Numbered from the stretch's first letter, positions 26,364-35,822 are shown. The stretch is DNA of 64,000 bases from JANYCO01 sp035535995 (GCA_035535995.1 DATLOZ010000013.1:111073-175072), one strand, 5' to 3'. Notes: generated by a model from the sequence alone, not told the origin. A program made the numbers and translations.

Positions 26364-29069
26364 TTACCGGTAAGAAACCGAAGTGTCGTATCCGAAATCA
26401 TTGATCTTTAACCCTGGAAGCCGCTGCTGGAGGGCCTTGAGTTGCGCCTGATCCAGCAGCGTACAGTAAAGTTTTTCCAACTTTCCGAGCTTGTATAGCG
26501 GAGAGAGATCCGGGATATTACAATTGGTAATGTCAAGCTCTTTCAGATTGGTGAGGCCTTCCAAGGGGGTGAGCGTAGTCAGGTTTTCGTTGCCCGAAAG
26601 ATTGAGATACGTAAGGTTCGTCAGTTTTGCCAGCGGCCCGGTATCTGAAATTTGATTGGCAGAGAGGTTTAGGTAATTCAATGCCGTCAAGGATTTTAAT
26701 GCATTCACATTCTGTATATTGTTATTGTCGAGAGATAAAGATTTTAGCTTTGATAAGCTATGCAAGGCTTCGACGGAATTGATCCGGTTGCGGCTTAGCA
26801 AAAGCATTTCAAGGGAAGTACATTTTTCTATGCTGCTAATGTCTGTGAGCTCGTTGGAAGAAATATCCAGTGAATCCAGGTGAGGCATGGTTTCTATGCC
26901 GTGCAGGGAAGTAATTTTGTTATAAGAAACATCCAGGTAATTTACTGAAGCAGGCAGTTTGGAAAGTACAGCGGCTAATCCTTCCGTGTTTTTCCGGATT
27001 GTAAATAATTCGTTCGGGATCATATACAGGTTTTGTAAATTGTTAGAAGAAAGGGTAAGACTTTTTAAATTTTTCAGATCGGAAATTGCGCATATCAGTT
27101 TTTCATCCTGGCCCTCAAGATTGATGTTGCGCAGCTCCAGCTCTGTAAGCCCGGGAAGCATAGGCAAGGTTTCGAGCGTTTGTTTGTCGATGTTGTTCAT
27201 CTTAAGTATGTGAAGATTTGGGAAGCGGCGAAGAATAGATAAATGTCCCAGTTTATTTCCCGATACATCCAGTGTATGTAGCTCTGTCAATACAGGCAGG
27301 CTGTTCAGCGTTTGGCCGATATTGTGGGAGATGTCAAGTTTTTTGAGATGAGGAAGATTTTTCAACGCACTGTATTCGCGCAAAGAATTCTGTGAAAGCG
27401 TAAGCTCGGATAGATTCTTCAATACGGGCATCTTCTGGATACTGTGTAAATTGTTGGAATTCAAATTCAGTGACTCAAGCATGGGAAAGGAGGATAATTC
27501 CCGGAGCGAATCTAATTGGTTGTCGGCCAGCTCTAGCTTTTTAAGTTTAGTAAAGGAGCGAATCGGCGCGAGCGTATGGATCCCATTGGCAAAAAGCCAA
27601 AGCTCAGAAAGCGCAGGATCGTTGCGCATGGCAAGAAGGTTGGCGTGAACGGATTGATCTTCTGCATTCCAGGATTTCCATTCTTTTTGATCATGGAGTT
27701 CTAAAAAATCAAACATTTTCCTGTGGAGACTATTCAATGTCTGGGTATTCATGTCTTTTTCCTTTATCGACATAGAAGCCCCGCCTATCAGCTGATCAGT
27801 ATTGGCCGATGACAAGTGTATCAGATAATTCCGGTCGAGTGTTTTGGAATGGGCGAGGTTGAATTCCGTAATGATCCTGTCCCAGCTGAAAGCTGCGCTG
27901 AGTACCAACACAGCATAGAACAGCCAGCTGTTGGCGCGGAAGAGATACCAATTACTTTTCGCCTGCATGATCTTTATAAAAGTAGTCACCAACCCGATCA
28001 GGCAAAGTAAAAGGTAAACGTATACGCCAATGCGTTTATAGGTAAGGCTGTACTCCTGGATATACAAATGATTGCGCAGCATGGTGGAAAGGATCATGAA
28101 TGCATTCTGCGCAACCCAGCAATAGGCGAGGAGTCGGATCGTTTTTCCGGAAGTATAAAAATTAAGATTCCCGCGAAAATAAATTAGGATGATGAGTACC
28201 GCCAGTAGGATAGAAGTGATCAGCATATCGGTGCCCTGGTGCACCGATTCGGAAAAGCTCATGCCTTCCGGTAAACTATGGCTCAGCCACACATATTGAA
28301 AATCCAACACGTTTACGACTAATAATAGAATATTCAGCAAAGCAAATAAAATAATACCTGTGCTCAGCTCATTGCTAAGGTTGATGTTGATTCCCCATAA
28401 GGTATTGTTATTGGTAGAAAAATTTTCTCTAAACAAGCGGCTCTGTGCGCGTAGGTCTCGATTGGCGAGGGATGCAAGAGGACGATGATAAAAATATCCA
28501 TATAAAAGAATAAAGCCTAAAAAAGTAAATTGGATCCAGGCCCAGGTGATAAAGTCAACATTAAGCTGTGAAGTGAAATTTTTAAACAACGGATTGGATT
28601 CGCGATAAAGAAAAAAGAACACAAGAAACACAAAGAAGGGAATGGTAAACATAAAAAGTTTAAAGCTTTTAGCCGTCGGCTGGTTTATTTTGCTCTTCTG
28701 GATCCGGATCCAATCTTTAATCATAAAGATCACAGAAGCCAGGTAAGAATATAAGGCATGAATGGCTGCAAAAAATAAAGAAGAATTGCGCTCCACACTG
28801 AAAGCCGCCACCAGGCTAAGCGAAACGATGTTGGCAATCACAGAAAGCGTATTTCCGTATAGAAGAATACACAACGAAGAAAAAAAACTTCCCGCTACAG
28901 TGTACCACCATGCACGGTTGAGCAGGTTTTTATACAATCCATTTTTCGCCGTCAACAAAGAAATGAGGCCAATATTGAAAAGCAGGAAATTGATACCGGC
29001 GTATTGCTGGTAAAACAGATAGCTGTATAAAATCACAGCAGCCAATAGTAGAAGATCGTTCTTTTTCAT
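26364..29069 (-). CDS. Multi-spanning DUF4153/DUF4173-like protein fused to leucine-rich repeats
   Basis: 901 residues. The N-terminal half (about 1-410) has around twelve membrane helices and ends with the FNLAHSKTLDRNYLIHLSS stretch typical of DUF4153/DUF4173 proteins. Residues about 455-890 are leucine-rich repeats (motifs such as LKKLELADNQL, LESLNLNSNNL, LEMLLLSRNRI; over fifteen units). Family members normally end after the membrane part; an LRR tail is an addition. The fold would put the LRR at one face of the inner membrane. It follows a winged-helix regulator and precedes DUF1361 and dgkA. Confidence 0.8.
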   Translation of the reverse strand: MKKNDLLLLAAVILYSYLFYQQYAGINFLLFNIGLISLLTAKNGLYKNLLNRAWWYTVAGSFFSSLCILLYGNTLSVIANIVSLSLVAAFSVERNSSLFFAAIHALYSYLASVIFMIKDWIRIQKSKINQPTAKSFKLFMFTIPFFVFLVFFFLYRESNPLFKNFTSQLNVDFITWAWIQFTFLGFILLYGYFYHRPLASLANRDLRAQSRLFRENFSTNNNTLWGININLSNELSTGIILFALLNILLLVVNVLDFQYVWLSHSLPEGMSFSESVHQGTDMLITSILLAVLIILIYFRGNLNFYTSGKTIRLLAYCWVAQNAFMILSTMLRNHLYIQEYSLTYKRIGVYVYLLLCLIGLVTTFIKIMQAKSNWYLFRANSWLFYAVLVLSAAFSWDRIITEFNLAHSKTLDRNYLIHLSSANTDQLIGGASMSIKEKDMNTQTLNSLHRKMFDFLELHDQKEWKSWNAEDQSVHANLLAMRNDPALSELWLFANGIHTLAPIRSFTKLKKLELADNQLDSLRELSSFPMLESLNLNSNNLHSIQKMPVLKNLSELTLSQNSLREYSALKNLPHLKKLDISHNIGQTLNSLPVLTELHTLDVSGNKLGHLSILRRFPNLHILKMNNIDKQTLETLPMLPGLTELELRNINLEGQDEKLICAISDLKNLKSLTLSSNNLQNLYMIPNELFTIRKNTEGLAAVLSKLPASVNYLDVSYNKITSLHGIETMPHLDSLDISSNELTDISSIEKCTSLEMLLLSRNRINSVEALHSLSKLKSLSLDNNNIQNVNALKSLTALNYLNLSANQISDTGPLAKLTNLTYLNLSGNENLTTLTPLEGLTNLKELDITNCNIPDLSPLYKLGKLEKLYCTLLDQAQLKALQQRLPGLKINDFGYDTSVSYR

Positions 29070-29135
29070 AAGCGTAAAATTATTAATTTATAAAGTACTT
29101 TGTATTTCAAAGTATATAACCAAAAAAAATAGCGT

Positions 29136-29438
29136 TTATTGTTTCCGGTTTTTAATTAAATTTTCCAAAGCATTCAAGTGTGCCTGGAAAGCTTTCTTTC
29201 CCTCTTTAGACGCGGCATAGGAAGTATTAGGTTTTTTACCAATGAACGCTTTTCGCACTTGAATATAACCTTCCTTCTCCAGCGCAGTGATATGACTGGC
29301 CAGGTTGCCATCGGTCACTTCCAGGAGTTCTTTCAGTGTATTGAAGTCAACCCATTCGTTGACCATCAGCACCGACATAACGCCCAGCCGGATGCGGTTT
29401 TCAAAGGCTTTGTTGATATTGGTAATAATTCCTTTCAT
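29136..29438 (-). CDS. Winged-helix transcriptional regulator (MarR/PadR-like, HTH_34 type)
   Basis: 100 residues. A winged-helix fold with recognition helix in TDGNLASHITALEKEGYI and a wing in VRKAFIGKKPNTSYAAS. Such small regulators often sit beside membrane proteins of the DUF4153 type and probably control them. It lies 14 bases after the 207-residue membrane protein and 66 bases before the LRR fusion gene. Confidence 0.88.
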   Translation of the reverse strand: MKGIITNINKAFENRIRLGVMSVLMVNEWVDFNTLKELLEVTDGNLASHITALEKEGYIQVRKAFIGKKPNTSYAASKEGKKAFQAHLNALENLIKNRKQ

Positions 29439-29452
29439 TCTTACGCAGAAAT

Positions 29453-30076
29453 TTATCTGCTCACCTTGTCGTATTTATAATACATCACAATTCCATAAAT
29501 AATATGCAGCAATCCAAAGCCTATGGCCCAGAAGAGCAATCCAAGGCCGATGTTAAATGCAGCAATAAACCCCAGCGCGATCTCTGTCATGCCAAGATAA
29601 CGAATGTCGCGCAATGTAAAGTTGCTCCCATTGATCAGCGCCAGTCCATAGAAGATAAGGCTTGCAGGAGCAATCAACCCGATAATGCCATAGTAATACA
29701 GTACGATGCAAAACAATCCACCGCATACAAGTGGAATGGCTATATTCTGCAACAGTCGCTGGCTGGAGCTATCCCAGAGCGATTGATTATTTTTCTTTGC
29801 TTTTTTCTGTGTGAAATAATAGGCAGATAAAAGTGCCAGAATGAGTATTCCCAAAAAATTAAGCACAGTGAAAATAAGGAAATCATTGTTGAGTCTTACG
29901 CACAGCTCGTAGCGGCCTTTGCCCGCCATGTACCAATACTGGAGCGCCGCGCCTGCCAGCGCAATGCACCCGGCTACAATCCCCGAAAGTCCGCTAAGGG
30001 AAATAAATTTGGTAGACCGCTCCATCAACGAACGGATCTCCTGTAATTGCTGCAAATGATCTTTTTCCTGACTCAT
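29453..30076 (-). CDS. Membrane protein, function unknown
   Basis: 207 residues, five to six membrane helices after a charged N-terminal helix (LQQLQEIRSLMERSTKFISLSG). It is the first gene of the probable operon 30076 to 25325 and is spaced 14 bases from the winged-helix regulator. No family can be named with confidence. Confidence 0.65.
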   Translation of the reverse strand: MSQEKDHLQQLQEIRSLMERSTKFISLSGLSGIVAGCIALAGAALQYWYMAGKGRYELCVRLNNDFLIFTVLNFLGILILALLSAYYFTQKKAKKNNQSLWDSSSQRLLQNIAIPLVCGGLFCIVLYYYGIIGLIAPASLIFYGLALINGSNFTLRDIRYLGMTEIALGFIAAFNIGLGLLFWAIGFGLLHIIYGIVMYYKYDKVSR

Positions 30077-30150
30077 ATATAAAGCACTTTGTGTTGCAAA
30101 GTTAAGAATGGATTTGAGATTTCAAAATGGAGGGGGAGGATTTTTTTTCT

Positions 30151-30229
30151 CTCAATACTGTTGCTGTTGCTCTTGCTGACCCTACATCATAAGCAGCAGG
30201 ACAGCAAGAGCAACAGCAACAGTATCGAG
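30151..30229. repeat. Palindromic repeat, family A (copy 2)
   Basis: Thirty-base arms CTCAATACTGTTGCTGTTGC/TCTTGCTGAC (30151-30180) and the near-perfect complement at 30200-30229, loop of 19 bases. It lies between the end of the redoxin gene (30237) and the start of the membrane protein gene (30076), a place where a terminator would be expected; a T-run (TTTTTTTTCT) is at 30141-30149 on the plus strand, which does not fit either orientation for minus-strand genes. Confidence 0.85.
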
Positions 30230-30236
30230 AATATCA

Positions 30237-30833
30237 CTATCGGTGGATCATACACCCTGTAGCTCTTTTCTCGCTGATCTTTACGGGTTGGTTGCTGAGG
30301 ACTGAGTCGAGCGCGTCTTTCAGGTAGCTGGAGGTAACGTCGTTGGCCATTTGTGGGTTGTCGTCGATGGCGCCTTTGTATTTGAGTACAAAACTGCCGC
30401 CTTGATTTTTCAAAACAAATACTTCGGGCGTTTTGGAAGCGCCAAATTTATCGGTCACTTTTTGTGTAGCATCCGATAGGTATGGACAGCGATAGCCTCT
30501 TTCCTTCGCAGCTTCGGCCATTTCCTCTGCAGACTCTTCAGGATTGGAAGCAGGATTGTTGGGGTTGACGAGTAAAAACGTTACACCTTTTTGTTCGTAT
30601 TCCTGGACAAAATTTTGCGCTCTTTGTTCGTAGATCTTGGTATAAGGACAAGTATGACTGGTAAATACAATAACTATTGCTTTGCTGGAAGCATAGTTAT
30701 TGAGCGAGACCGTGGATTTGTCTTTCACATTGGGGAGTGTAAAATCGTCTACTTTATCGCCTACTTTATAACCTGTTTGAGCCAGAAGAGAAAACGGTAT
30801 TAAAAGCACCAAAAAACAAATGATATTTTTCAT
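30237..30833 (-). CDS. Exported thioredoxin-fold / AhpC-TSA-like redoxin
   Basis: 198 residues. A signal peptide (1-19, ending LLAQ) precedes a redoxin domain: VGDKVDDFTLPNVKD, then a reactive Cys in FTSHTCPYTKIY and a second in GYRCPYLSD, with cis-Pro in KTPEVFVL. This is the pattern of redoxin/peroxiredoxin-like periplasmic proteins; the TCPYTK active site is CxxT-like rather than CxxC, so a peroxidase rather than a disulfide exchanger is more likely. Confidence 0.85.
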   Translation of the reverse strand: MKNIICFLVLLIPFSLLAQTGYKVGDKVDDFTLPNVKDKSTVSLNNYASSKAIVIVFTSHTCPYTKIYEQRAQNFVQEYEQKGVTFLLVNPNNPASNPEESAEEMAEAAKERGYRCPYLSDATQKVTDKFGASKTPEVFVLKNQGGSFVLKYKGAIDDNPQMANDVTSSYLKDALDSVLSNQPVKISEKRATGCMIHR

Positions 30834-30998
30834 TTTAACTAGGTTTTATTGCAATATAAATATTCTGCGTAATTCTCAAATTAAATTTAATTCAGTATAC
30901 AACTTTCAATACTTGTGCCATAAATATAAATTATTGCAAATGAGTTATTTACTATAGCGTTGTCCCTGTGTATAACTTAATCGTTTTTTTGCCTATAA

Positions 30999-31949
30999 AT
31001 GCTTAATTTTATGATAAATATGATAGGAATGTCCCTCATAGAAGTAGAAAAAGCAGCCACACTCACAGGCCACCGGGATTGTATTTATTCCCTGGAAAAA
31101 GCGGCCGATGAGAAAACCTTTTTCTCCGCCGCCGGAGATGGGATGGTAGTGCTTTGGAACTTAGCGGATCCTGAAAATGGGCACCTTATTGCCAAGCTGG
31201 AAAATTCTGTCTATGCCTTGAGTTATCTCCCTGAAAAAAATCAATTGCTGATAGGGCAGAATTTTAATGGTGTACACCTGGTAGATGTAGCAAGCAAAAA
31301 AGAATTGCGCTCCGCCGCCATTACCGATTCTTATATTTTTGATCTGATCACCGATCCTAAACGGATATTGGCTGCCACCGGCGATGGCACGCTGGTAGTA
31401 CTCTCGCTGGAAGATCTTTCTACTATTGCCAAACTAAAATTATCCGATCAAAGTCTCCGTGCGCTCGCGCTCTCACCAGAAGGGCGTTACCTCGTGGTGG
31501 GAGGAAGTGATCATACGATTCGTATCCTGGATGCAGAAACGTTGAAACAGGTGAAGTTACTCGAAGGACATACCAACTCTGTATTCTCCGTACGTTTTTC
31601 TCCGGATGGTCGTTATCTATTAAGCGGCTCAAGAGATGCACATCTTAAGATCTGGGATGTAGTAAGTTTTTTCGAGCAGAAACAATCCATCGTGGCGCAT
31701 ATGTATGCCATCAATCATATTGAGTACAGTCCCGACGGAAGGTACTTCGCTACTTGCAGTATGGACAAATCCATCAAGGTCTGGGACGCGCAGGAATTCC
31801 GTTTGCTCAAGGTGATCGACAAGGCGCGGTATGCGGGGCATGGCACTTCAGTCAATAAACTCTATTGGAGTAAATTTCACAACCAACTGATCTCTTGTAG
31901 TGATGACCGGAGTATTTCGGTGTGGAACATCGATTTTAATCAACAGTAA
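30999..31949 (+). CDS. WD40-repeat protein
   Basis: 316 residues, no signal peptide, so cytosolic. Six to seven WD40 blades (SPEGRYLVVGGSDHTIRILD, SPDGRYLLSGSRDAHLKIWD, SPDGRYFATCSMDKSIKVWD). The start at 30999 could be moved to the ATG at 31011 (MINMIG). It is followed after 18 bases by a DivIVA-domain gene and by folB with two-base spacing, which suggests one operon. Function is scaffold-like; nothing more specific can be said. Confidence 0.88.
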   Translation: MLNFMINMIGMSLIEVEKAATLTGHRDCIYSLEKAADEKTFFSAAGDGMVVLWNLADPENGHLIAKLENSVYALSYLPEKNQLLIGQNFNGVHLVDVASKKELRSAAITDSYIFDLITDPKRILAATGDGTLVVLSLEDLSTIAKLKLSDQSLRALALSPEGRYLVVGGSDHTIRILDAETLKQVKLLEGHTNSVFSVRFSPDGRYLLSGSRDAHLKIWDVVSFFEQKQSIVAHMYAINHIEYSPDGRYFATCSMDKSIKVWDAQEFRLLKVIDKARYAGHGTSVNKLYWSKFHNQLISCSDDRSISVWNIDFNQQ

Positions 31950-31967
31950 AAATTATCGGAAAAGACT

Positions 31968-32678
31968 ATGAAAATATCACCGATTGAAATAAGAAAAAAA
32001 GATTTTGAAAAAGCGTTTCGCGGGTATGAAAAAGAAGAAGTAGATGCTTTTCTTCAATCTCTTTCACAAGAGTGGGAAAAAGTATTGGAAGAAAACCGCG
32101 AGCATCAGAAGAAAATAGAAGCGCTGGAAAAAGAAGTAGCAAGAATGCGTGACGTAGAAGCCACACTTTATAAAACGCTGAAGACTGCTGAGGATACCAG
32201 CTCCAACATCATCGAGCAATCCAACAAAGCTGCCGAGCTTCATGTACGCGAAGCGCAGATGAATGCCGAAGCGTTGCTCAACGAAGCCCGCGGAAAAGCC
32301 CGTGCGATGATCGAAGATGCCGAACTTGAAGTGAAAAATATTCTCGACGATCTTCAGATCGATGCGAAAAATATAGAGCGCGAGTACAACTACATCGATA
32401 CTCAAAAAGAATACCTGCTCGACGAGATCAAAAATTATGTAAAGGATACCCTCGACAAGGTGCAGAAGCACGAGCAGAAAACCAATCGTCTGGCCTTTGA
32501 GCAAAAGCTGAAAGAGATCCGCAACATCAATAACCACAATCCGATCAAGCAGCTGGAGATCACGAATACAGAAGTGTTGAAGTCAGCAGAATCAATCACT
32601 CCTGTAGTGCCGAAGCTGGAAGAGGAGAAGAAAGAAGAGAAAAAAACAGACGGTTCGTTTTTTGACAGTATTGTCTAA
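31968..32678 (+). CDS. DivIVA-domain coiled-coil protein
   Basis: 236 residues. The N-terminal DivIVA motif is clear (MKISPIEIRKKDFEKAFRGY, then EEVDAFLQSL), followed by a long coiled coil (about 40-200) and a charged Lys/Glu-rich tail. DivIVA proteins bind curved membrane at poles and septa; in Bacteroidota homologues are annotated but not characterised in detail. Its position next to folB is conserved enough to be worth noting (by memory only). Confidence 0.88.
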   Translation: MKISPIEIRKKDFEKAFRGYEKEEVDAFLQSLSQEWEKVLEENREHQKKIEALEKEVARMRDVEATLYKTLKTAEDTSSNIIEQSNKAAELHVREAQMNAEALLNEARGKARAMIEDAELEVKNILDDLQIDAKNIEREYNYIDTQKEYLLDEIKNYVKDTLDKVQKHEQKTNRLAFEQKLKEIRNINNHNPIKQLEITNTEVLKSAESITPVVPKLEEEKKEEKKTDGSFFDSIV

Positions 32679-32680
32679 GC

Positions 32681-33043
32681 ATGGAAGCAGAAATAGTATT
32701 AGAAGGGCTGGAGTTCTACGCGTATCACGGACTATACGAGCAAGAGCAGAAGATCGGCAACCGGTTTTCGGTAGATATTAAAATTCTTTTTGACTATACG
32801 TTTGAAAAAGGAGTAGAGGATCTTCATAAAACCGTGAACTACGAAAAACTTTATCAAAGTGTGCACGAAGAAATGAAAACACCTTCCAAGCTTTTGGAAA
32901 CACTTGCCGGAAATATCATCGACAAGATTTTTATTACACACCCCAATGTACAGCTGGTCGAAGTAAGCGTGAGTAAGTACAATCCCCCGGTTGGCGGACG
33001 CTGCGAGCGGGCGAAGGTAACGCTGAAGAAAGGCAGACAGTAA
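32681..33043 (+). CDS. folB: Dihydroneopterin aldolase
   Basis: 120 residues, the usual length. Converts 7,8-dihydroneopterin to 6-hydroxymethyl-dihydropterin in folate synthesis. Family features: LEGLEFYAYHGLYEQEQ (catalytic Tyr region), the Glu/Lys region KTVNYEKLYQ and the C-terminal Lys of VEVSVSKYNPPVGG. It starts two bases after the DivIVA stop codon, so translation is coupled. Confidence 0.94.
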   Translation: MEAEIVLEGLEFYAYHGLYEQEQKIGNRFSVDIKILFDYTFEKGVEDLHKTVNYEKLYQSVHEEMKTPSKLLETLAGNIIDKIFITHPNVQLVEVSVSKYNPPVGGRCERAKVTLKKGRQ

Positions 33044-33046
33044 AAT

Positions 33047-33571
33047 ATGACATTGATCGAAGAAATAAAAAACTGTCATAACTATGATCAGTCACAAGCC
33101 GAAACAGTCCGGTATTTGCTAACGAAAGGATATAGCGAAAAGGACATCCAGGAGGAAATCTATAAAGTATATGAAAAAATAACGAAGGAAGATATTCTCA
33201 GGTCTTTTTCATTTATTTCAATACTCATCATTATAGCACTGATTTCACTTGCACCGTTGATTGGTTATTTTTTTCAGAATGAAATATCCTATGGGATCGT
33301 TTCGTTGGCTTTACTTTTTACAACGTACGGATATTATAAATTGAAAAAATCCTGCATCCTGATTTGGTTGAGTTTATTCAGTTTATTGGTACTATATTTT
33401 CTAATCATTTTGCTTGCGAAGTTTTCCGGAACGGATATGAATTCGCTCTATTCTTATGGAATGGTTTTTTCTTTTCTGCTGATCTGTTCGGTTTCTTTAC
33501 GAACAATAGCTATGGTATATTCTCAAAACGAAAAATTAAGGAAACAATATAAGTTTAAAGAAAGTCTCTAG
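33047..33571 (+). CDS. Membrane protein, function unknown
   Basis: 174 residues. The N-terminal half (about 1-55) is soluble and looks like a helical regulatory domain; four membrane helices follow (about 57-165). It starts three bases after folB and ends the WD40-divIVA-folB operon. No family recognised. Confidence 0.7.
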   Translation: MTLIEEIKNCHNYDQSQAETVRYLLTKGYSEKDIQEEIYKVYEKITKEDILRSFSFISILIIIALISLAPLIGYFFQNEISYGIVSLALLFTTYGYYKLKKSCILIWLSLFSLLVLYFLIILLAKFSGTDMNSLYSYGMVFSFLLICSVSLRTIAMVYSQNEKLRKQYKFKESL

Positions 33572-33594
33572 TCATCAGCCAGAGATTCCCACAT

Positions 33595-33801
33595 TTATTT
33601 CTCAAGAATTCCGAGTTGTTTAAGCCCTGTCATCCAGTCTTCGGAATGCCAGGTGCGAATGATTTTCCCGTCTTTGAATTGATGAATATCAATGGCCTGA
33701 ATGGTTATTCGTTTATTCTTTTTGGATAGCCAATAAATTCTTTCACTTGAGTAATTTCAGAATGCACTACACTTTATCTCCCTCCTGAATAATATCATTT
33801 A
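33595..33801 (-). pseudogene. Decayed ester cyclase (SnoaL-like) fragment
   Basis: The minus strand reads AIDIHQFKDGKIIRTWHSED (33694-33638) and ends GLKQLGILEK then TAA at 33597-33595, the C-terminal strands of SnoaL-type ester cyclases. Upstream in another frame IIQEGDKV is followed by TAG, and the frame carrying the C-terminal part has a TGA at 33757-33759. So the N-terminal part is missing or frameshifted. About 70 codons are recognisable; intact members have about 130-150. Confidence 0.75.
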
Positions 33802-33820
33802 TTCGTATCCTAAAATTGCA

Positions 33821-34423
33821 TTACATATTTTGAGCAATATGAATCGTACCGACTAGTAAAATAATAAGATTAATAATGATAGCGATTCTTCTCCAACGTC
33901 GCAAACTGAAAGCCGCCGTGATCACCATTGTAGTAATTCCTATACCTCGTATAAGAACGGTCAGCTCGGAAATATCTATTTCATCTAACAACACACTGAT
34001 AGTAATATTTACCGCCAGAAAGCTCGACCATAAGAGGAAAATGATTCTGTAACTTTTGTCAATATATACAACCAGATCTTTTTCTTCATCAAGATCAGGA
34101 AACAGGTATAGTGACCAGAAATAAATAATAATAATAGGAAGAAAACTGATCAGAAAATAACCAAACCCGTTTCCCAATACACCCACTCTTCCCCACAAAA
34201 CATACCAGTTGATGATCAATACCCAAAAGAGAGCAACCGTCATAAGAAAGTGATCCAGGCTGAAAGTGATTTTATCTTTGCTCTTAAGCATCTTGGACCA
34301 GCCCAGCATTACTTCTGCTACAGAAAAAGCAAACAGCAGCGAAAGGAAAATACTTAAATATTCAATACGTGTGAACCCATTAAAATCGGCGGGGAAGTGT
34401 TTAAATTGTAATAGCCTTAGCAT
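33821..34423 (-). CDS. Membrane protein, function unknown
   Basis: 200 residues, about five to six membrane helices, short hydrophilic ends. Nothing in it points to a family. It has its own start with ATG at 34423 and is followed by the ester cyclase remnant. Confidence 0.6.
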   Translation of the reverse strand: MLRLLQFKHFPADFNGFTRIEYLSIFLSLLFAFSVAEVMLGWSKMLKSKDKITFSLDHFLMTVALFWVLIINWYVLWGRVGVLGNGFGYFLISFLPIIIIYFWSLYLFPDLDEEKDLVVYIDKSYRIIFLLWSSFLAVNITISVLLDEIDISELTVLIRGIGITTMVITAAFSLRRWRRIAIIINLIILLVGTIHIAQNM

Positions 34424-34521
34424 AGAATATAAAATTATGAATAGAAAGTTAGAATTGATTTTATCCTGTAAAATACCGGATGATGTTTTGTGAAATCACT
34501 GCAACAGTTATTGTACTGTTA

Positions 34522-34956
34522 CTATCCAACCACTGGTACTAAACCATAGCTAAGCATAATATCTTTTATTTTTGCCATATCCGGTGGCCCACCGGCATTA
34601 AATACTTCGCTGAGTTCTCTGAAATAATTCGCTGTAAATATCCCGGGAATAGCGTAACACAGGATCTCTGCTGTTTCAGTTCCTTTATTCACAAATCCAT
34701 GCACTATTCCTTTGGGAATAAAACAATGTTCACCTTCATTTAACTCTATGGTTTTCCCGTCCAGCGTAACAATTAATTTTCCTCTTAAGAGGTAAAAAGT
34801 TTCATCAAAAGTATCGTGATAATGTGGTACAGGAACTTTTACATTGGGTTCCACAATACATTTGAACATGGTGAACTTTTGTCCGGTTTCATCTGCATCC
34901 AAACAATAGTGTATTTCCAATCCTGGAGTTAGTTTGATAATTTCATTATGCTTCAT
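34522..34956 (-). CDS. Cupin-domain protein
   Basis: 144 residues. Cupin motif 1 appears as HYHDTFDETFYLLRG, with two His and a Glu as metal ligands, and motif 2 as PKGIVHGF. The metal-binding residues are intact, so a small metal-dependent enzyme or sensor is likely. It is 80 bases downstream of the Crp/Fnr-type regulator and oriented the same way, so control by that regulator is a reasonable inference. Confidence 0.88.
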   Translation of the reverse strand: MKHNEIIKLTPGLEIHYCLDADETGQKFTMFKCIVEPNVKVPVPHYHDTFDETFYLLRGKLIVTLDGKTIELNEGEHCFIPKGIVHGFVNKGTETAEILCYAIPGIFTANYFRELSEVFNAGGPPDMAKIKDIMLSYGLVPVVG

Positions 34957-35036
34957 AGAATATCTTTTTGTTTTAATAGATGCCGCAAGTAAGATCTTCT
35001 TAGAAACGAAAACCTTGATTCAAATCAAGAAATGAT

Positions 35037-35717
35037 TTAAAGCCTGGTATTTCTTTTTCTGATCCGGCTTAAGGTCTCAGGAGTAACACCTATGTAGCTG
35101 GCTATTTTATAAAGAGGTAATCGTTGCAGCAGATCGGGAGTTTCATTCAGCAATTGGCGGTATTTTTGGTCAGGTGTTGTAGTAGTAGTTTGTGCCAATT
35201 GTTGTTTCATACGGGCAATAGTATGTCCTCGTTTTTTTATTTGATACAATGCAAAATCGGGAATATTTCTTATCGCGTTTTCCCAGTTTGCCTTATTCAT
35301 GATAAGCACCTCCGAATCTTCCACAGCCTGTGTACTCACGATACTTGGTGTTTCATTGATCATGCTATCCATTTCACCTGTCCATGTGCCTTCCTGGGCA
35401 AAGTAGATGATCTTCTCGATTCCTTCAGGACTTATATAATACTGTTGCATACATCCTTTCAGAATAAAGTAACAATATTTTACAATATCGCCTGTATGAA
35501 AAATGATTTCATTTTTTTGAATGCTTCGTACTTCAAAAAGCTCAAGCAATCTTGGAAATTCCTCTTCAGGAAATTCGTGTCTTGATTGCAGTTCTTTTAG
35601 GAGTAAATGTTTTTCCAAAACAGAGAGGATTTGTATAACGAAGATACAGAATTTGTGACATAATGAGGAAGAATATAGTGGCGTTTCGTGGACTATAACG
35701 CTACTCTGCTGGCGCAA
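35037..35717 (-). CDS. Crp/Fnr family transcriptional regulator
   Basis: Cyclic-nucleotide-binding-type domain (IIFHTGDIVKYCYFILKG; RNIPDFALYQ) and a C-terminal helix-turn-helix (YKIASYIGVTPETLSRIRKR). As listed it has 226 residues, but the first 33 residues are unusual; a TTG at 35618 (LEKHLLLKELQ) would give 193 residues, the family norm for Bacteroidota Crp-like proteins. The cAMP-specific Arg/Ser contacts cannot be judged by eye. Probable control of the cupin gene downstream. Confidence 0.88.
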   Translation of the reverse strand: MRQQSSVIVHETPLYSSSLCHKFCIFVIQILSVLEKHLLLKELQSRHEFPEEEFPRLLELFEVRSIQKNEIIFHTGDIVKYCYFILKGCMQQYYISPEGIEKIIYFAQEGTWTGEMDSMINETPSIVSTQAVEDSEVLIMNKANWENAIRNIPDFALYQIKKRGHTIARMKQQLAQTTTTTPDQKYRQLLNETPDLLQRLPLYKIASYIGVTPETLSRIRKRNTRL

Positions 35718-35770
35718 GGCCTTCAGGGCGGTGCATTTTGGTATTATTCATGGATCTATATAAATGATTT

Positions 35771-35804
35771 TTTGTTTTTACTTAAATAAAAATCTTTATA
35801 TTTG
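35771..35804 (+). promoter_or_regulatory. Promoter of tRNA-Leu
   Basis: TTTG at 35771-35774 and TATATTTG at 35797-35804 with 22 bases between. Both match the Bacteroidota consensus, and the tRNA begins 18 bases downstream of the -7 box. This is the best promoter match in the window. Confidence 0.75.
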
Positions 35805-35822
35805 CAGTCCACATTTAAGGAT

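Noticed and set aside
30141..30229. Family A copy 2 as a terminator
   Set aside because: The T-run lies on the wrong side for both minus-strand neighbours.
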